In this document: piece after piece, positions 14,991-23,660 of the stretch | Layout of the letters: every line of letters starts with the position of its first letter | Position numbering within the stretch: position 1 is the first letter of the stretch | Assembly (NCBI GenBank): GCA_934525675.1 | Contig: CAKSZH010000003.1 | Span: forward strand, 124,001-188,000 | Source of the DNA: an uncultured Eubacteriales bacterium | GTDB lineage: Bacteria; Bacillota; Clostridia; Oscillospirales; CAG-272 | DNA: 64,000 bases | Reading direction: 5' to 3' | Notes under the pieces: model-generated | Databases searched by the model: none | Told to the model about the DNA's origin: nothing | Seen by the model: the letters and a program-made list of their open reading frames with translations, nothing else | Position numbers and translations under genes: made by a program

Positions 14991-16211
14991 TTATTTGCTG
15001 ACGACCTTTTTGAAGTTCTTCTTACCCTTGCGGATGAGCTTGCCGTCCTTCAGATCGTCCGGCGTGTAAACCGTGCGGACATCGGTGACCTTTTCGTCAT
15101 CCACCGTCACGCCGCCCTGCTGGATGGCGGTTCTGCCCTCCGATTTGGACTTGACCATGCCGCACTTTACGAGAATGCCGGGCAGATCAATGGTGCCGTT
15201 CATGAAATCGTCGGCGGTCAGTTCGATGATGGGAGCCTCTGCGTCGGAGCCGCTTCCGAAGAGTGCGCGCGCCTGCGCCTGCGCCTTTGCCGCTTCCTCT
15301 TCGCCGTGTACCAGCTTGGTCAATTCGAACGCAAGGATCTCCTTTGCCTCGTTGAGCTTTGCATCCTTCCAGTCCTTCATTTCTTCGATCTGTTCGATCG
15401 GGAGGAAGGTCAGCATCCGGATGCACTTCATGACGTCCGCGTCACCGACGTTGCGCCAGTACTGGTAAAATTCGTAGGGGCTGGTCTTGTTCGGGTCGAG
15501 CCACACTGCGTTGCCGGCAGTCTTGCCCATCTTCTTGCCCTGCGAGTCGGTGAGCAGGGTAATGGTCATTGCATGCGCGTCCTTGCCGAGCTTGCGGCGG
15601 ATCAGCTCGGTGCCGCCGAGCATATTCGACCACTGGTCGTCACCACCGAACTGCATATTGCAGCCGTAGTGCTGGAACAGGTAGTAGAAGTCATAGGACT
15701 GCATGATCATATAATTGAACTCGAGGAAGGAAAGTCCCTTTTCCATTCTCTGTTTGTAGCACTCGGCTCTGAGCATATTGTTGACAGAGAAGCAGGCGCC
15801 GACCTCCCGGAGCAGGTCGATGTAGTTGAGGTTCATCAGCCAGTCCGCATTGTTGACCATGATCGCCTTGCCGGGGCCGAAGTCGATGAATCTCTCCATC
15901 TGGCGCTTGAAGCACTCCGCGTTATGGTTGATGTCCTCGCGCGTCAGCATCTTGCGCATATCGGTTCTGCCGGACGGGTCGCCGATCATGGTGGTGCCGC
16001 CGCCGATGAGAGCGACCGGCTTGTTGCCCGCCATCTGCAAACGCTTCATCAGGGTGAGTGCCATGAAATGTCCTGCCGTCAGGCTGTCGGCAGTGCAGTC
16101 AAAGCCGATGTAGAAAGTGGCTTTGCCGTTGTTGATCATTTCTTTGATTTCCGACTCGTTTGTGACCTGCGCGATCAGTCCGCGGGCAACGAGCTCGTCA
16201 TAGATCGTCAT
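14991..16211 (-). CDS. tyrS: Tyrosyl-tRNA synthetase
   Basis: Class I aminoacyl-tRNA synthetase charging tRNA-Tyr. The ATG at 16211 has AAGGAG upstream and gives a normal 406-residue enzyme; longer in-frame starts would add an implausible N-terminus. Signature segments: FYIGFDCTADSLTAGHF (the HIGH-equivalent), GGGTTMIGDPSGR, MIMQSYDFYYL, QFGGDDQWSN and the KMSKS-equivalent GKKMGKTAGNAVWLD. A C-terminal S4 RNA-binding domain covers about 340-406. There is no T-box in the short leader, which instead carries a consensus promoter divergent from that of topB. Confidence 0.98.
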   Translation of the reverse strand: MTIYDELVARGLIAQVTNESEIKEMINNGKATFYIGFDCTADSLTAGHFMALTLMKRLQMAGNKPVALIGGGTTMIGDPSGRTDMRKMLTREDINHNAECFKRQMERFIDFGPGKAIMVNNADWLMNLNYIDLLREVGACFSVNNMLRAECYKQRMEKGLSFLEFNYMIMQSYDFYYLFQHYGCNMQFGGDDQWSNMLGGTELIRRKLGKDAHAMTITLLTDSQGKKMGKTAGNAVWLDPNKTSPYEFYQYWRNVGDADVMKCIRMLTFLPIEQIEEMKDWKDAKLNEAKEILAFELTKLVHGEEEAAKAQAQARALFGSGSDAEAPIIELTADDFMNGTIDLPGILVKCGMVKSKSEGRTAIQQGGVTVDDEKVTDVRTVYTPDDLKDGKLIRKGKKNFKKVVSK

Positions 16212-16248
16212 CGATTTACTTCTCCTTAGTATGTGAGGAATTAAAAAC

Positions 16249-16277
16249 AGTATACCCCAAAGTCCCCGGTTTGTCAA
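16249..16277 (-). promoter_or_regulatory. Sigma-A promoter of tyrS
   Basis: Leftward TTGACA, 17 bases, TATACT. Confidence 0.75.
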
Positions 16278-16317
16278 GGCGGAGAGGGATTTTCTTCCCC
16301 GAAAAGCCCCTTCGGGA

Positions 16318-16346
16318 TTGACACGGGACGGATTTCTGTGTAAAAT
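16318..16346 (+). promoter_or_regulatory. Sigma-A promoter of topB
   Basis: TTGACA, 17 bases, TAAAAT, 32 bases before the topB start. The two divergent -35 boxes are 40 bases apart. Confidence 0.75.
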
Positions 16347-16377
16347 AAAGGGTACAGCGAAGAAAAGGAGGCGTGCC

Positions 16378-18684
16378 ATGATTCTCATCATTGCGGAAAA
16401 GCCGTCGCTCGGCAGAAACATTGCGGCGGGAATCGCACACAAGAGCGGAAACGCCCCCCAGACCAAGCGAAATGGATATATCGAAGCAGGGAATTATCTT
16501 GTTTCATGGGCGTTCGGGCACCTGTTTTCGCTTGCGGATATCGAAGAATATTCCGGGGAGAAACCGGCGGCGGGCGAGAAAAGGCGCTGGACACTGGAAG
16601 GACTCCCCTGTTTTCCGGAACAATTCCGGTTTGAAATACGTCATGACAGAGGAGAGGGCGTGGATCCCGGCGTGGCGCGGCAGGTCGAGGTACTGCGGAC
16701 GCTCATGAACCGTCCCGACGTCGATACCGTGGTCAACGCGGGTGACGCGGACCGGGAAGGTGAGATCATCGTCCGTTTGTGTGTCAGTCATCTGCTCCTG
16801 CCGGAAAACCGGCCCGGGAAACGCCTTGCCCGCCTCTGGCTCCCCGACCAGACTCCGGAGACCGTCGCGGCGGCACTGGAGGAACTCAAGGATGAGACCG
16901 AATACGACCACCTTGCCGACGAGGGCTTTGCGAGAACCTACATTGACTGGCTTTACGGCGTCAACCTGACCCGCTACGCAACGGTCCGGACGGGAGCGTT
17001 TCTCCGTGTCGGACGCGTGATCGTGCCGATCGTGCAGGCAATCTATGACCGCGACATGGCAATCCGCAATTTTGTGCCGGGCAAGTATTTTGCCGTGTCC
17101 AGCAAGGAGAAAACCGGGGACGAGGAGATCGAACTGACCTCCAAGGCAAGATTCGACGAGAACCGTCAGGGAGAGGCGGAAGCACTCTGCCGGAAGTATA
17201 ACGAAGCGGACGCGGTCGTCACCAAGGTCACAAGAAAAAAAGACCGTCTCAATCCCGGCAAGCTCTATTCACTCTCCAAGCTGCAGAGCGTGCTCGGCAA
17301 GAAGTATAAAATGACCCCCGCCGATTCGCTTGCCATCGTGCAGAAGCTGTACGAAGAGGGCTACCTGACCTACCCGCGTACCAACTCGGAATACCTTGCG
17401 ACAGCCGAAAAGGACAAGATGAAGCAGATTCTTGCAAACATCAGAAAGATCGGCTATCCGGTCGCCTTCAAGGATTCCAAAAACATATTTGACGATTCCA
17501 AGATCGAGGCGCACTCGGCGATCACGCCGACCTATAAGGTACCCGCGAAAAGCCAGCTTTCCGACAGAGAAATGCAGGTTTATTCGACCGTTTTCCGGCG
17601 GTTTGTTGCGGTATTCTGTGCCGAGGAATGCGTGGCGGAGAAGACCGAGATCACCGTGAACGTCGGCGGTTATGAGGATTTTGTCCTCAAAGGCACCGTG
17701 ATTCTCGAGCCGGGCTGGACCAAGTACGACGACCGGACCGGCAAGGACAGATTTCTGCCGAAACTGGAGAAGGGCGACCTTGTCAATCACAATTTCCGCC
17801 CGATTGCCAAGGAAACGACCCCGCCGAAGCATTACAACGGCGAAACGCTGCTTGGGTATCTCAAAAATCCCTTCCGCGAGGACAAGAATCTGGATGCGGA
17901 CGCGCTCTCCGACGCGATGGATGCGCTCGGTGTGGATGACGCGGCGGAGTACAAGGCAATCTTTGACGGCGTGGAGCTGGGAACCGAAGCGACCCGCGCG
18001 GGCATCATCGAAAACGCCTGCCGGAGTAAATACATCCAACTGAAAAACGACGTTTACACCATTCTTCCCGACGGAGAATTTCTCATCGAATCGCTTGCCC
18101 GCCTGCATATCGTGATGGACAAATACAAGACCAGCAACATGGGCAGAGCGCTCAAACGCGTGTATCGCGGGGAAATGGCGATCGGGGAAAGCGTCCGTCT
18201 CGCCGAGGACGAGATTTCCGAAGTGTTCGCCGGCGCCCCCGGTGAAAACGGGGAAGACAGCGATATCGGAAACTTTCTCGATCCCGTCGGTACCTGCCCG
18301 CTCTGCGGGAAAGAGGTCGTGAGGGGACGCTACAATTACGGCTGTGCCGGTTATAAGGACGGGTGCAGATTCCGTATCCCGCTTTCGCTTTGCGGGAAGA
18401 CCATCCCGCTCTCCGCTGCCCGCGCCCTGCTGACGGACGGGAAGACCGCACCCATGACCGGGTTCTGGTCGAAGAAAAAAAACAAACCCTTTGACGCGTC
18501 ACTGAAGCTGGAGGACGGACAGGTCGTGTTTTCCTTTGACAACTTGCCGCGGGGCGGAACCGGGGACGGCACCGCCGGCTCCGAGCTGCGGGAAAGACCC
18601 GCGGGGTATATGACCTACGACCCGTCGCTCGGCATTCCGCCCGACGCGCCGCTTCCCGAACCGCCGCCTCCGCGTGTCCGCTGA
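16378..18684 (+). CDS. topB: DNA topoisomerase III (type IA)
   Basis: Type IA topoisomerase that passes single strands through a transient nick, resolving recombination and replication intermediates. ATG at 16378 follows AAGGAGG. Of 768 residues, 1-150 are the TOPRIM domain (LIIAEKPSLGRNIA at the start, VVNAGDADREGEII for metal binding). Arg-tRNA-like gate segments include YARTYIDW-type text, and the catalytic Tyr is Y332 in YLTYPRTNSEYLA. SNMGRALKRV lies near 585. A C-terminal zinc-ribbon-like repeat, CPLCGKEVVRGRYNYGC, begins near 640, and the end is Pro-rich. It ends in TGA overlapping a possible ATG for the next gene, which is probably co-transcribed. Confidence 0.95.
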   Translation: MILIIAEKPSLGRNIAAGIAHKSGNAPQTKRNGYIEAGNYLVSWAFGHLFSLADIEEYSGEKPAAGEKRRWTLEGLPCFPEQFRFEIRHDRGEGVDPGVARQVEVLRTLMNRPDVDTVVNAGDADREGEIIVRLCVSHLLLPENRPGKRLARLWLPDQTPETVAAALEELKDETEYDHLADEGFARTYIDWLYGVNLTRYATVRTGAFLRVGRVIVPIVQAIYDRDMAIRNFVPGKYFAVSSKEKTGDEEIELTSKARFDENRQGEAEALCRKYNEADAVVTKVTRKKDRLNPGKLYSLSKLQSVLGKKYKMTPADSLAIVQKLYEEGYLTYPRTNSEYLATAEKDKMKQILANIRKIGYPVAFKDSKNIFDDSKIEAHSAITPTYKVPAKSQLSDREMQVYSTVFRRFVAVFCAEECVAEKTEITVNVGGYEDFVLKGTVILEPGWTKYDDRTGKDRFLPKLEKGDLVNHNFRPIAKETTPPKHYNGETLLGYLKNPFREDKNLDADALSDAMDALGVDDAAEYKAIFDGVELGTEATRAGIIENACRSKYIQLKNDVYTILPDGEFLIESLARLHIVMDKYKTSNMGRALKRVYRGEMAIGESVRLAEDEISEVFAGAPGENGEDSDIGNFLDPVGTCPLCGKEVVRGRYNYGCAGYKDGCRFRIPLSLCGKTIPLSAARALLTDGKTAPMTGFWSKKKNKPFDASLKLEDGQVVFSFDNLPRGGTGDGTAGSELRERPAGYMTYDPSLGIPPDAPLPEPPPPRVR

Positions 18685-18752
18685 TGACACCTGAATCCCG
18701 GACAATTCCGATAAAATGTTACGATAAAAAACAAGAGAAAAGAGGATCCCCG

Positions 18753-20435
18753 ATGAAAGTATCTGAAATTCCGTATCGCCGCTATACCATTGAAGAGGGA
18801 AGACGAGACTTTGACGCCTTCCGCACAGCGGTGCAGAGCGCCGCTTCCGTGGAGGATATGCTCCGTGCACATGATCTTTATCAGAACATGAGGACTGAGT
18901 ACGAGACTGCGGCTTGTTTGGTAAACTGCCGTTTCACCTGCAACACCAAGGATCCCTTCTATCAGGAGGAGGTCTCCTATTATGATGAGGTTGAGCCTTT
19001 GTTCTCCGCCCTTGAGGTGGAGTATGCCGATCTCATGCTGTCCTCGCCGTACCGCGCGGAGATGGAAAAGCACCTGAATCCCCGCATCTTCCGCAAGATG
19101 GAAATCAGCAAAAAAGCGTTTGACCCCATCGTGACCGAGGACTGCCAGGAGGAAAACGCCGTTGTGACCGAATACTCCAAGTTCATGTCCGAGATGGTCT
19201 TCATCTATGACGGTGAGGAAATGCCGCTTTCCGTCCTGCGCGGCAAGCTGGAGGACAGCGACCGCGAGGTGCGCCGCCGCGCCGCAGAGGCGATCGGCGA
19301 GGGGCTCGGCAAGAACCGCGAAAAGCTGGACGACATTTACGACCGCCTCGTGAAGATCCGCGACCGCATTGCCAAGAAAATGGGTTACCGCAACTTTGTG
19401 GAGCTCGGCTACTACCGCATGGGACGCATGGATTACGATGCCGATATGGTGCGTCGCTTCCGCGATAACGTGGCGCGCGATCTGGTGCCCGCCGTGAAGA
19501 AGCTCAAGCGGGAGATCGCGGACGAACTCGGTATCGGACAGATGATGTTCTATGACAACGATGTTTACGGCAAGGGCGAAACCCCGCGTCCCCACGTCGG
19601 CACCGAACAGCTTTTTGAAGAAGCCCAGAAGATGTACGACGAAATGGACCCGGATGTCGGCGCGTTCATGCGTTCCATGCGCGAAGCGGAGGCGTTTGAC
19701 GTGGAGCCGCGCGACGGCAAATGGGGCGGCGGATACTGTGAGGGCTTCCGCAAATACAAGCAGCCTTTCATTCTTGCGAATTTTAACGGTTCCTGCGGGG
19801 ATGTGGATGTCATCACCCACGAGTTCGGTCACGCCTATGCCGGCTACTGTATGTATCACGGCGGCGACGCGGAGCTGGATGTCGGCGGCATGGAAACGGC
19901 GGAATGTCACTCCATGAGCATGGAATTCTTCTGTTGGAAGGGCACCGAACGCTTCTTCGGCGCCGATGCGGACAAATACCGCAAGAAACATCTGCTCGAC
20001 GCATTTTCCTTTATCCCTTACGGCGTGATCGTGGACGAATTCCAGGAAATTGTCTACGAACACCCCGAATATACCCCCGCCGAGCGGGATGCCGTGTACC
20101 TTGCACTTGAGAAGAAATACCGCCCGTACCTCTCCTTTGAGGGGATCCCTTATCTGGAGCTCGGTACGAGGTGGCAGTATCAGATGCACATCTATGAAAC
20201 CCCGTTCTACTACATTGACTACTGTCTGGCACAGACGGTCGCAATCGGCTTCCTGATCGAATCGCGCAAGGACTGGAAGGGCGCGTTTGACCGTTACCTG
20301 CGTTTCCTGCGTGCCGGCGGACAGAAAGCCTTCCCCGAGCTCGTGAGAGAGGCGGGGCTGCCTTCTCCGTTTACCGACGGCGCTCTCGCGGAAATGGCAC
20401 AAAAGGTCGTCGGGATCGCGGAATCCCTCGGCTGA
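18753..20435 (+). CDS. M3 family oligoendopeptidase
   Basis: Cytosolic zinc oligopeptidase cutting short peptides imported by the cell. The ATG at 18753 has AGAGGA seven bases upstream; an alternative ATG at 18684 overlaps the topB stop but lacks a ribosome site of its own. The 560-residue protein has the zinc motif HEFGH (H356), preceded by the GSCGDVDVIT segment, a downstream ETAECHSMSMEFF that supplies the third ligand, and the helical M3 architecture. It is distinct from the PepF-type enzyme at 41961, so the window carries two M3 peptidases. It lies in a run with topB upstream and a lipoprotein foldase downstream; functional linkage is not evident. Confidence 0.93.
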   Translation: MKVSEIPYRRYTIEEGRRDFDAFRTAVQSAASVEDMLRAHDLYQNMRTEYETAACLVNCRFTCNTKDPFYQEEVSYYDEVEPLFSALEVEYADLMLSSPYRAEMEKHLNPRIFRKMEISKKAFDPIVTEDCQEENAVVTEYSKFMSEMVFIYDGEEMPLSVLRGKLEDSDREVRRRAAEAIGEGLGKNREKLDDIYDRLVKIRDRIAKKMGYRNFVELGYYRMGRMDYDADMVRRFRDNVARDLVPAVKKLKREIADELGIGQMMFYDNDVYGKGETPRPHVGTEQLFEEAQKMYDEMDPDVGAFMRSMREAEAFDVEPRDGKWGGGYCEGFRKYKQPFILANFNGSCGDVDVITHEFGHAYAGYCMYHGGDAELDVGGMETAECHSMSMEFFCWKGTERFFGADADKYRKKHLLDAFSFIPYGVIVDEFQEIVYEHPEYTPAERDAVYLALEKKYRPYLSFEGIPYLELGTRWQYQMHIYETPFYYIDYCLAQTVAIGFLIESRKDWKGAFDRYLRFLRAGGQKAFPELVREAGLPSPFTDGALAEMAQKVVGIAESLG

Positions 20436-20497
20436 TCCGGAAGCAACCGTTTGCCGAATGCCCCGGCCCGCGCCGGGAGACAAAGAAAGGAATGCCC

Positions 20498-22105
20498 ATG
20501 AAATTACCGATGAGACCCAATCGACCCGCGTCAGGCAGGCGAAGCGGATACCGACCGCTCGCCGCGCTCTGCGCACTGTTTCTCCTTGCCGGCTCTCTTA
20601 CCGTGCTTTTTGCGGGATGCGCGAAGAAGCCGAACGCTAAATCCGAAGCGCTGAAGTCCGAACACTTCACCGTGAACCGCGACGCATTCTCCTTCTTCTA
20701 CACCGAGTCATACTATACGTTTTACAGCGAACACTCTTCCGATCTGCAGTACCTGTTCGACGAAAAGAAACCTCTTGACGAACAGAAATATTCCGACAGT
20801 TCCGCCGAGCAGATTCTCGGCAAGTCCTATGACGGAACGTGGCAGGAGTATTTCACGGATGAGGGCATTGATCTTGCCCGCCAGGTGCTCCGTTACTGCG
20901 AGGCGGCGCTCGCGGAGGGCATGGATTTCATCGCGGAAGACGACAGCGCCGCGGACAAACTGGAAAGCGATCTGCGCGATCGGGCGAAGAGTAAGAACCA
21001 GTCGCTCGACGAGTATATCAGGAGCCTGTACGGCTCCTATGCGACGCTTGACGGAATGAAATACGCAAGTAAACTGACCAATTTCGCGGGACGTTATGTC
21101 ACGCTGGTAAACGCCAGAATGGCGCAGAACATCACCGACGACATGGTCGGGGAGTATTACGCCGACCATTCCGGTACCTATGAGACGTCGGATTATTACC
21201 GGTACACCCTTGTGACCCAAAAGACCGGGGACAAAGAAAAGGATGAGGCGGAAATCGGCAAGATGGCGGATACCGCCAACCGCCTCAAAGCGGCAAAGAA
21301 CGAAGAGGATTTCGTTGCAATGATCCGTTCCGAGCTGGAGGCGGATGCAATGGAGGCGGCGCGGGAAGAATACTACGATACGTTCCGTCAGGCACTGTCC
21401 GCCACCTATTCCGGGGACGAACTGGAAGAGGAGATCAACAAGCGGATTGCCAGTATCGTGGACAGTCTTCTGTCGCAGGCGATCAATTCCATCACGGAAA
21501 CGGACGTCACCTTTGACGACGCTTACCGACTGGGCGACAAGAACTTTACCGACTGGCTTTACAGCGGGAAGGCAAAGGCTGGGGAGATCCGTTCCATCGT
21601 CACCGAGGACGAAACGAATTACTACATCGTGCTGATCTGCCTGATTTCTCCGCCCGAAAAGGATGAGAAGGATCTTTACCGGGTAGGGCTCGTCGTGTTT
21701 GAGGATACGGAGGAGGGAAATGCATCCGCACTCTCGCTTGCGGACCGCCTTTTGGAGTCGTCTTCCGCTTCTCCCGAGATGCTCAAGCAGCTCGGAGATT
21801 CCCTGAATGCAAAGATCTCGGAGGTTGTCCCGACCTATTACGACGGGTATTATGCGGCAAGATACGGCTTGCAGCCCGCCGATGCGTGGCTTGCTTCCGC
21901 CAAGACCGGGGAGAGCGGGTCCATCCGCGCAACGGTGTCCGGTAATGTCTTTTACGTGGTGCTTTACAAAGGGGAATTCGTCGGAAAGGGCTGGTATTTT
22001 TCCGCCCGCCGCGATCTGATTAACTCCCGCTGCAACGAATGGTACGCACTGCATGCGGATACGATTTCCGTGACGGTGAATGCCGGCGTCTGCGGAATTC
22101 ATTGA
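20498..22105 (+). CDS. Lipoprotein, PrsA/SurA-like (putative extracytoplasmic foldase)
   Basis: Exported lipoprotein of 535 residues. The ATG at 20498 is better spaced from GAAAGG than the ATG at 20492. A long basic N-terminus precedes a hydrophobic stretch and the lipobox LFAGC (Cys near 41). The body is Glu/Asp/Lys-rich and helical, with a SurA/PrsA-like chaperone arrangement: an N-terminal segment VNRDAFSFFYTESYY, a long helical middle and a parvulin-like region around 335-400 (GDKNFTDWLYSGKAKAGEI ... TNYYIVLIC). Classic PpiC catalytic residues are not clearly visible, so it may be a chaperone rather than an active prolyl isomerase. It has a terminator immediately downstream. Confidence 0.75.
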   Translation: MKLPMRPNRPASGRRSGYRPLAALCALFLLAGSLTVLFAGCAKKPNAKSEALKSEHFTVNRDAFSFFYTESYYTFYSEHSSDLQYLFDEKKPLDEQKYSDSSAEQILGKSYDGTWQEYFTDEGIDLARQVLRYCEAALAEGMDFIAEDDSAADKLESDLRDRAKSKNQSLDEYIRSLYGSYATLDGMKYASKLTNFAGRYVTLVNARMAQNITDDMVGEYYADHSGTYETSDYYRYTLVTQKTGDKEKDEAEIGKMADTANRLKAAKNEEDFVAMIRSELEADAMEAAREEYYDTFRQALSATYSGDELEEEINKRIASIVDSLLSQAINSITETDVTFDDAYRLGDKNFTDWLYSGKAKAGEIRSIVTEDETNYYIVLICLISPPEKDEKDLYRVGLVVFEDTEEGNASALSLADRLLESSSASPEMLKQLGDSLNAKISEVVPTYYDGYYAARYGLQPADAWLASAKTGESGSIRATVSGNVFYVVLYKGEFVGKGWYFSARRDLINSRCNEWYALHADTISVTVNAGVCGIH

Positions 22106-22124
22106 CGGCAACCGCCGCTCCGGG

Positions 22125-22160
22125 GACTGCCGGAAGCGTAGTGCTCCCGGCAGTCTTTTT
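22125..22160 (+). terminator. Intrinsic terminator of the PrsA-like lipoprotein gene
   Basis: GACTGCCGG, 13-base loop, CCGGCAGTC, then five T. Confidence 0.85.
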
Positions 22161-22261
22161 GCTTGTGAATTTTCTGTGAACACTCGAAAACCTCTTCCCA
22201 TATTCTTTGAAATGTATTATAATATTTGTACTGAATCATAAGTGAAGAAAGGCGGACGGCG

Positions 22262-23251
22262 ATGGAACAGTTTTTGGCAATTTTTAACGCGACCTCCCTG
22301 TCGGATGTATTCTATCGGTTTATCGTTGCACCGTTCCAGTCGCAGAGCTTCGGGTACAACGATGTGCTCGATATTCTGGTTCTGGCGGTATTTCTGTTTT
22401 ACGGATACAAGTTTATCCGCGACCGCCGCGCCGGAAAGCTGATTATAGGACTGGCGTTCCTTTCCGCTATGTTCTTTTTCAGTTACATCCTTCGGCTTGA
22501 GACCGTCAACTACATCTTCCAGAACTTCTATCAGGTCGGCGTGCTGGCGATCGTTATCATGTTCCAGCCGGAGCTTCGCGACGCGCTGGAGCAGGTAGGC
22601 AACACTCCGTCCAACTTCAAAAATTTCGGACAGAGCAAGTCGTCCGGCGAATTTGAAAAAGCGATTTCCGAGATCTGCGAGGCGGCAACGGAGATGTCCG
22701 CGACCAAGACGGGCGCGCTCATTGCCATTGAGCGGGGAACCAAGCTCGGCGATTTCATCAAATCCGGTCAGGAGATTGACGCGAAGATCTCCTCCAAGCT
22801 GCTCAGAAACCTGTTTTTCAACAAATCTCCGCTCCACGACGGCGCCGTGGTCATCCGCGGGCTGCGCGTCAGCTACGCAGGCTGTATTCTTCCCGTGTCC
22901 AAGCGGGATTCCATGTTCGTCAACATGGGCACGCGGCACCGTTCCGCGGTCGGTCTGACCGAGGTCAGCGATGCGGTGGTGATCGTTGTGTCCGAGGAGA
23001 CCGGAACCATTTCCATCGCCTGCAACGGGATGCTCAAACGCTTTGAGAATCCCAGCCATTTCCGTGCGGCGCTGTTTCAGCAGCTGACCGGTAACCCCGG
23101 AGACGATTTTGTGGTCAATGCGGATAAGCCGGCGGTTCCTCCGGAGTTGCCGGAGACCATGCCGGAACGGACCCGCAGTTCGGACGGCGGGGCAAATGTG
23201 ACACAAAACGAAAACGAGACGGGAGGTACGAAAGATGGCAAAGCAGAGTAA
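22262..23251 (+). CDS. cdaA: Diadenylate cyclase CdaA
   Basis: Membrane-bound enzyme making cyclic di-AMP from two ATP, controlling potassium, osmolytes and wall homeostasis. It has 329 residues: three transmembrane helices within 1-100 (ILVLAVFLFYGYKF, GLAFLSAMFFFSYIL and so on), then the DAC domain. Catalytic motifs are intact: LHDGAVVI with D193, and GTRHRSAVG with R225. The C-terminal 50 residues are Pro/Glu-rich and probably disordered. It overlaps cdaR by 17 bases, indicating translational coupling. The start ATG at 22262 lies after a GAAAGGCGG stretch; an AT-rich TATAAT upstream could be its -10 box but lacks a good -35. Confidence 0.97.
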   Translation: MEQFLAIFNATSLSDVFYRFIVAPFQSQSFGYNDVLDILVLAVFLFYGYKFIRDRRAGKLIIGLAFLSAMFFFSYILRLETVNYIFQNFYQVGVLAIVIMFQPELRDALEQVGNTPSNFKNFGQSKSSGEFEKAISEICEAATEMSATKTGALIAIERGTKLGDFIKSGQEIDAKISSKLLRNLFFNKSPLHDGAVVIRGLRVSYAGCILPVSKRDSMFVNMGTRHRSAVGLTEVSDAVVIVVSEETGTISIACNGMLKRFENPSHFRAALFQQLTGNPGDDFVVNADKPAVPPELPETMPERTRSSDGGANVTQNENETGGTKDGKAE

Positions 23252-23660
23252 CCCGAATAAGCCGAAGAAGCAGTACCACATCGTCGCGCGGATCGTGTGT
23301 CTCCTCCTTGCCGTTGTGATCTGGTTCGTTGTCGCCGGGGTCAAAGGGGACAACTACAAGCAGGAGATCGAAGGCGTCAAGGTGACGCTCGTCGGTGAGG
23401 ATGTGCTTGTCAATTACGAGATCACTTCCTATGAGCGGACCATTACGGTTACCATCAAGGGCGACCACAGCAAGGTGATTGAAGTGTCGCCGGAGGATAT
23501 TACGGTGACGGTGGACGTCAGCGCGATCAATTCGTCCGGTGTGGTCCGGGTGCCTGCCAACGTGCAGTTTTCGCCGAAACTGGAGGGCATCACCGCATAT
23601 GGGGAATACACCGTGGAAATCCGTGTCAGCACGGTCAGGCACAACAACGTCGGATCATGA
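23235..23660 (+). CDS. cdaR: CdaR-like YbbR-domain regulator (single domain)
   Basis: Membrane-anchored regulator that binds CdaA and modulates c-di-AMP synthesis. ATG at 23235 has GGGAGG upstream. The 141-residue protein has a basic cytoplasmic start, one transmembrane helix at 19-36 (IVCLLLAVVIWFVVAG) and one extracytoplasmic YbbR repeat (VKVTLVGEDVLVN ... VSPEDITVTVDVS). Characterised CdaR proteins usually have three or four YbbR repeats, so this is a minimal form. It overlaps cdaA at its start and the next gene by four bases (ATGA) at its end, giving a tight three-gene unit. A frameshift removing later repeats is unlikely, as the next gene begins at once with an unrelated family. Confidence 0.88.
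   Translation: MAKQSNPNKPKKQYHIVARIVCLLLAVVIWFVVAGVKGDNYKQEIEGVKVTLVGEDVLVNYEITSYERTITVTIKGDHSKVIEVSPEDITVTVDVSAINSSGVVRVPANVQFSPKLEGITAYGEYTVEIRVSTVRHNNVGS

Noticed and set aside
16212..16320. T-box riboswitch in front of tyrS
   Set aside because: The leader from the promoter is only about 30 bases, too short, and no T-box sequence is present.
18615..20576. 653-codon open frame antisense to the M3 peptidase
   Set aside because: Same artefact; the sense gene has a clear HEFGH zinc site and ribosome site.
22195..22261. Promoter of cdaA (TATAAT near 22216)
   Set aside because: The -10 is good, but no acceptable -35 lies 16-18 bases upstream, so it was not listed as a feature.
23235..23660. 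cdaR as a frameshifted remnant of a longer multi-YbbR protein
   Set aside because: The four-base overlap with an intact, unrelated downstream gene and a proper stop argue for a genuine short form.
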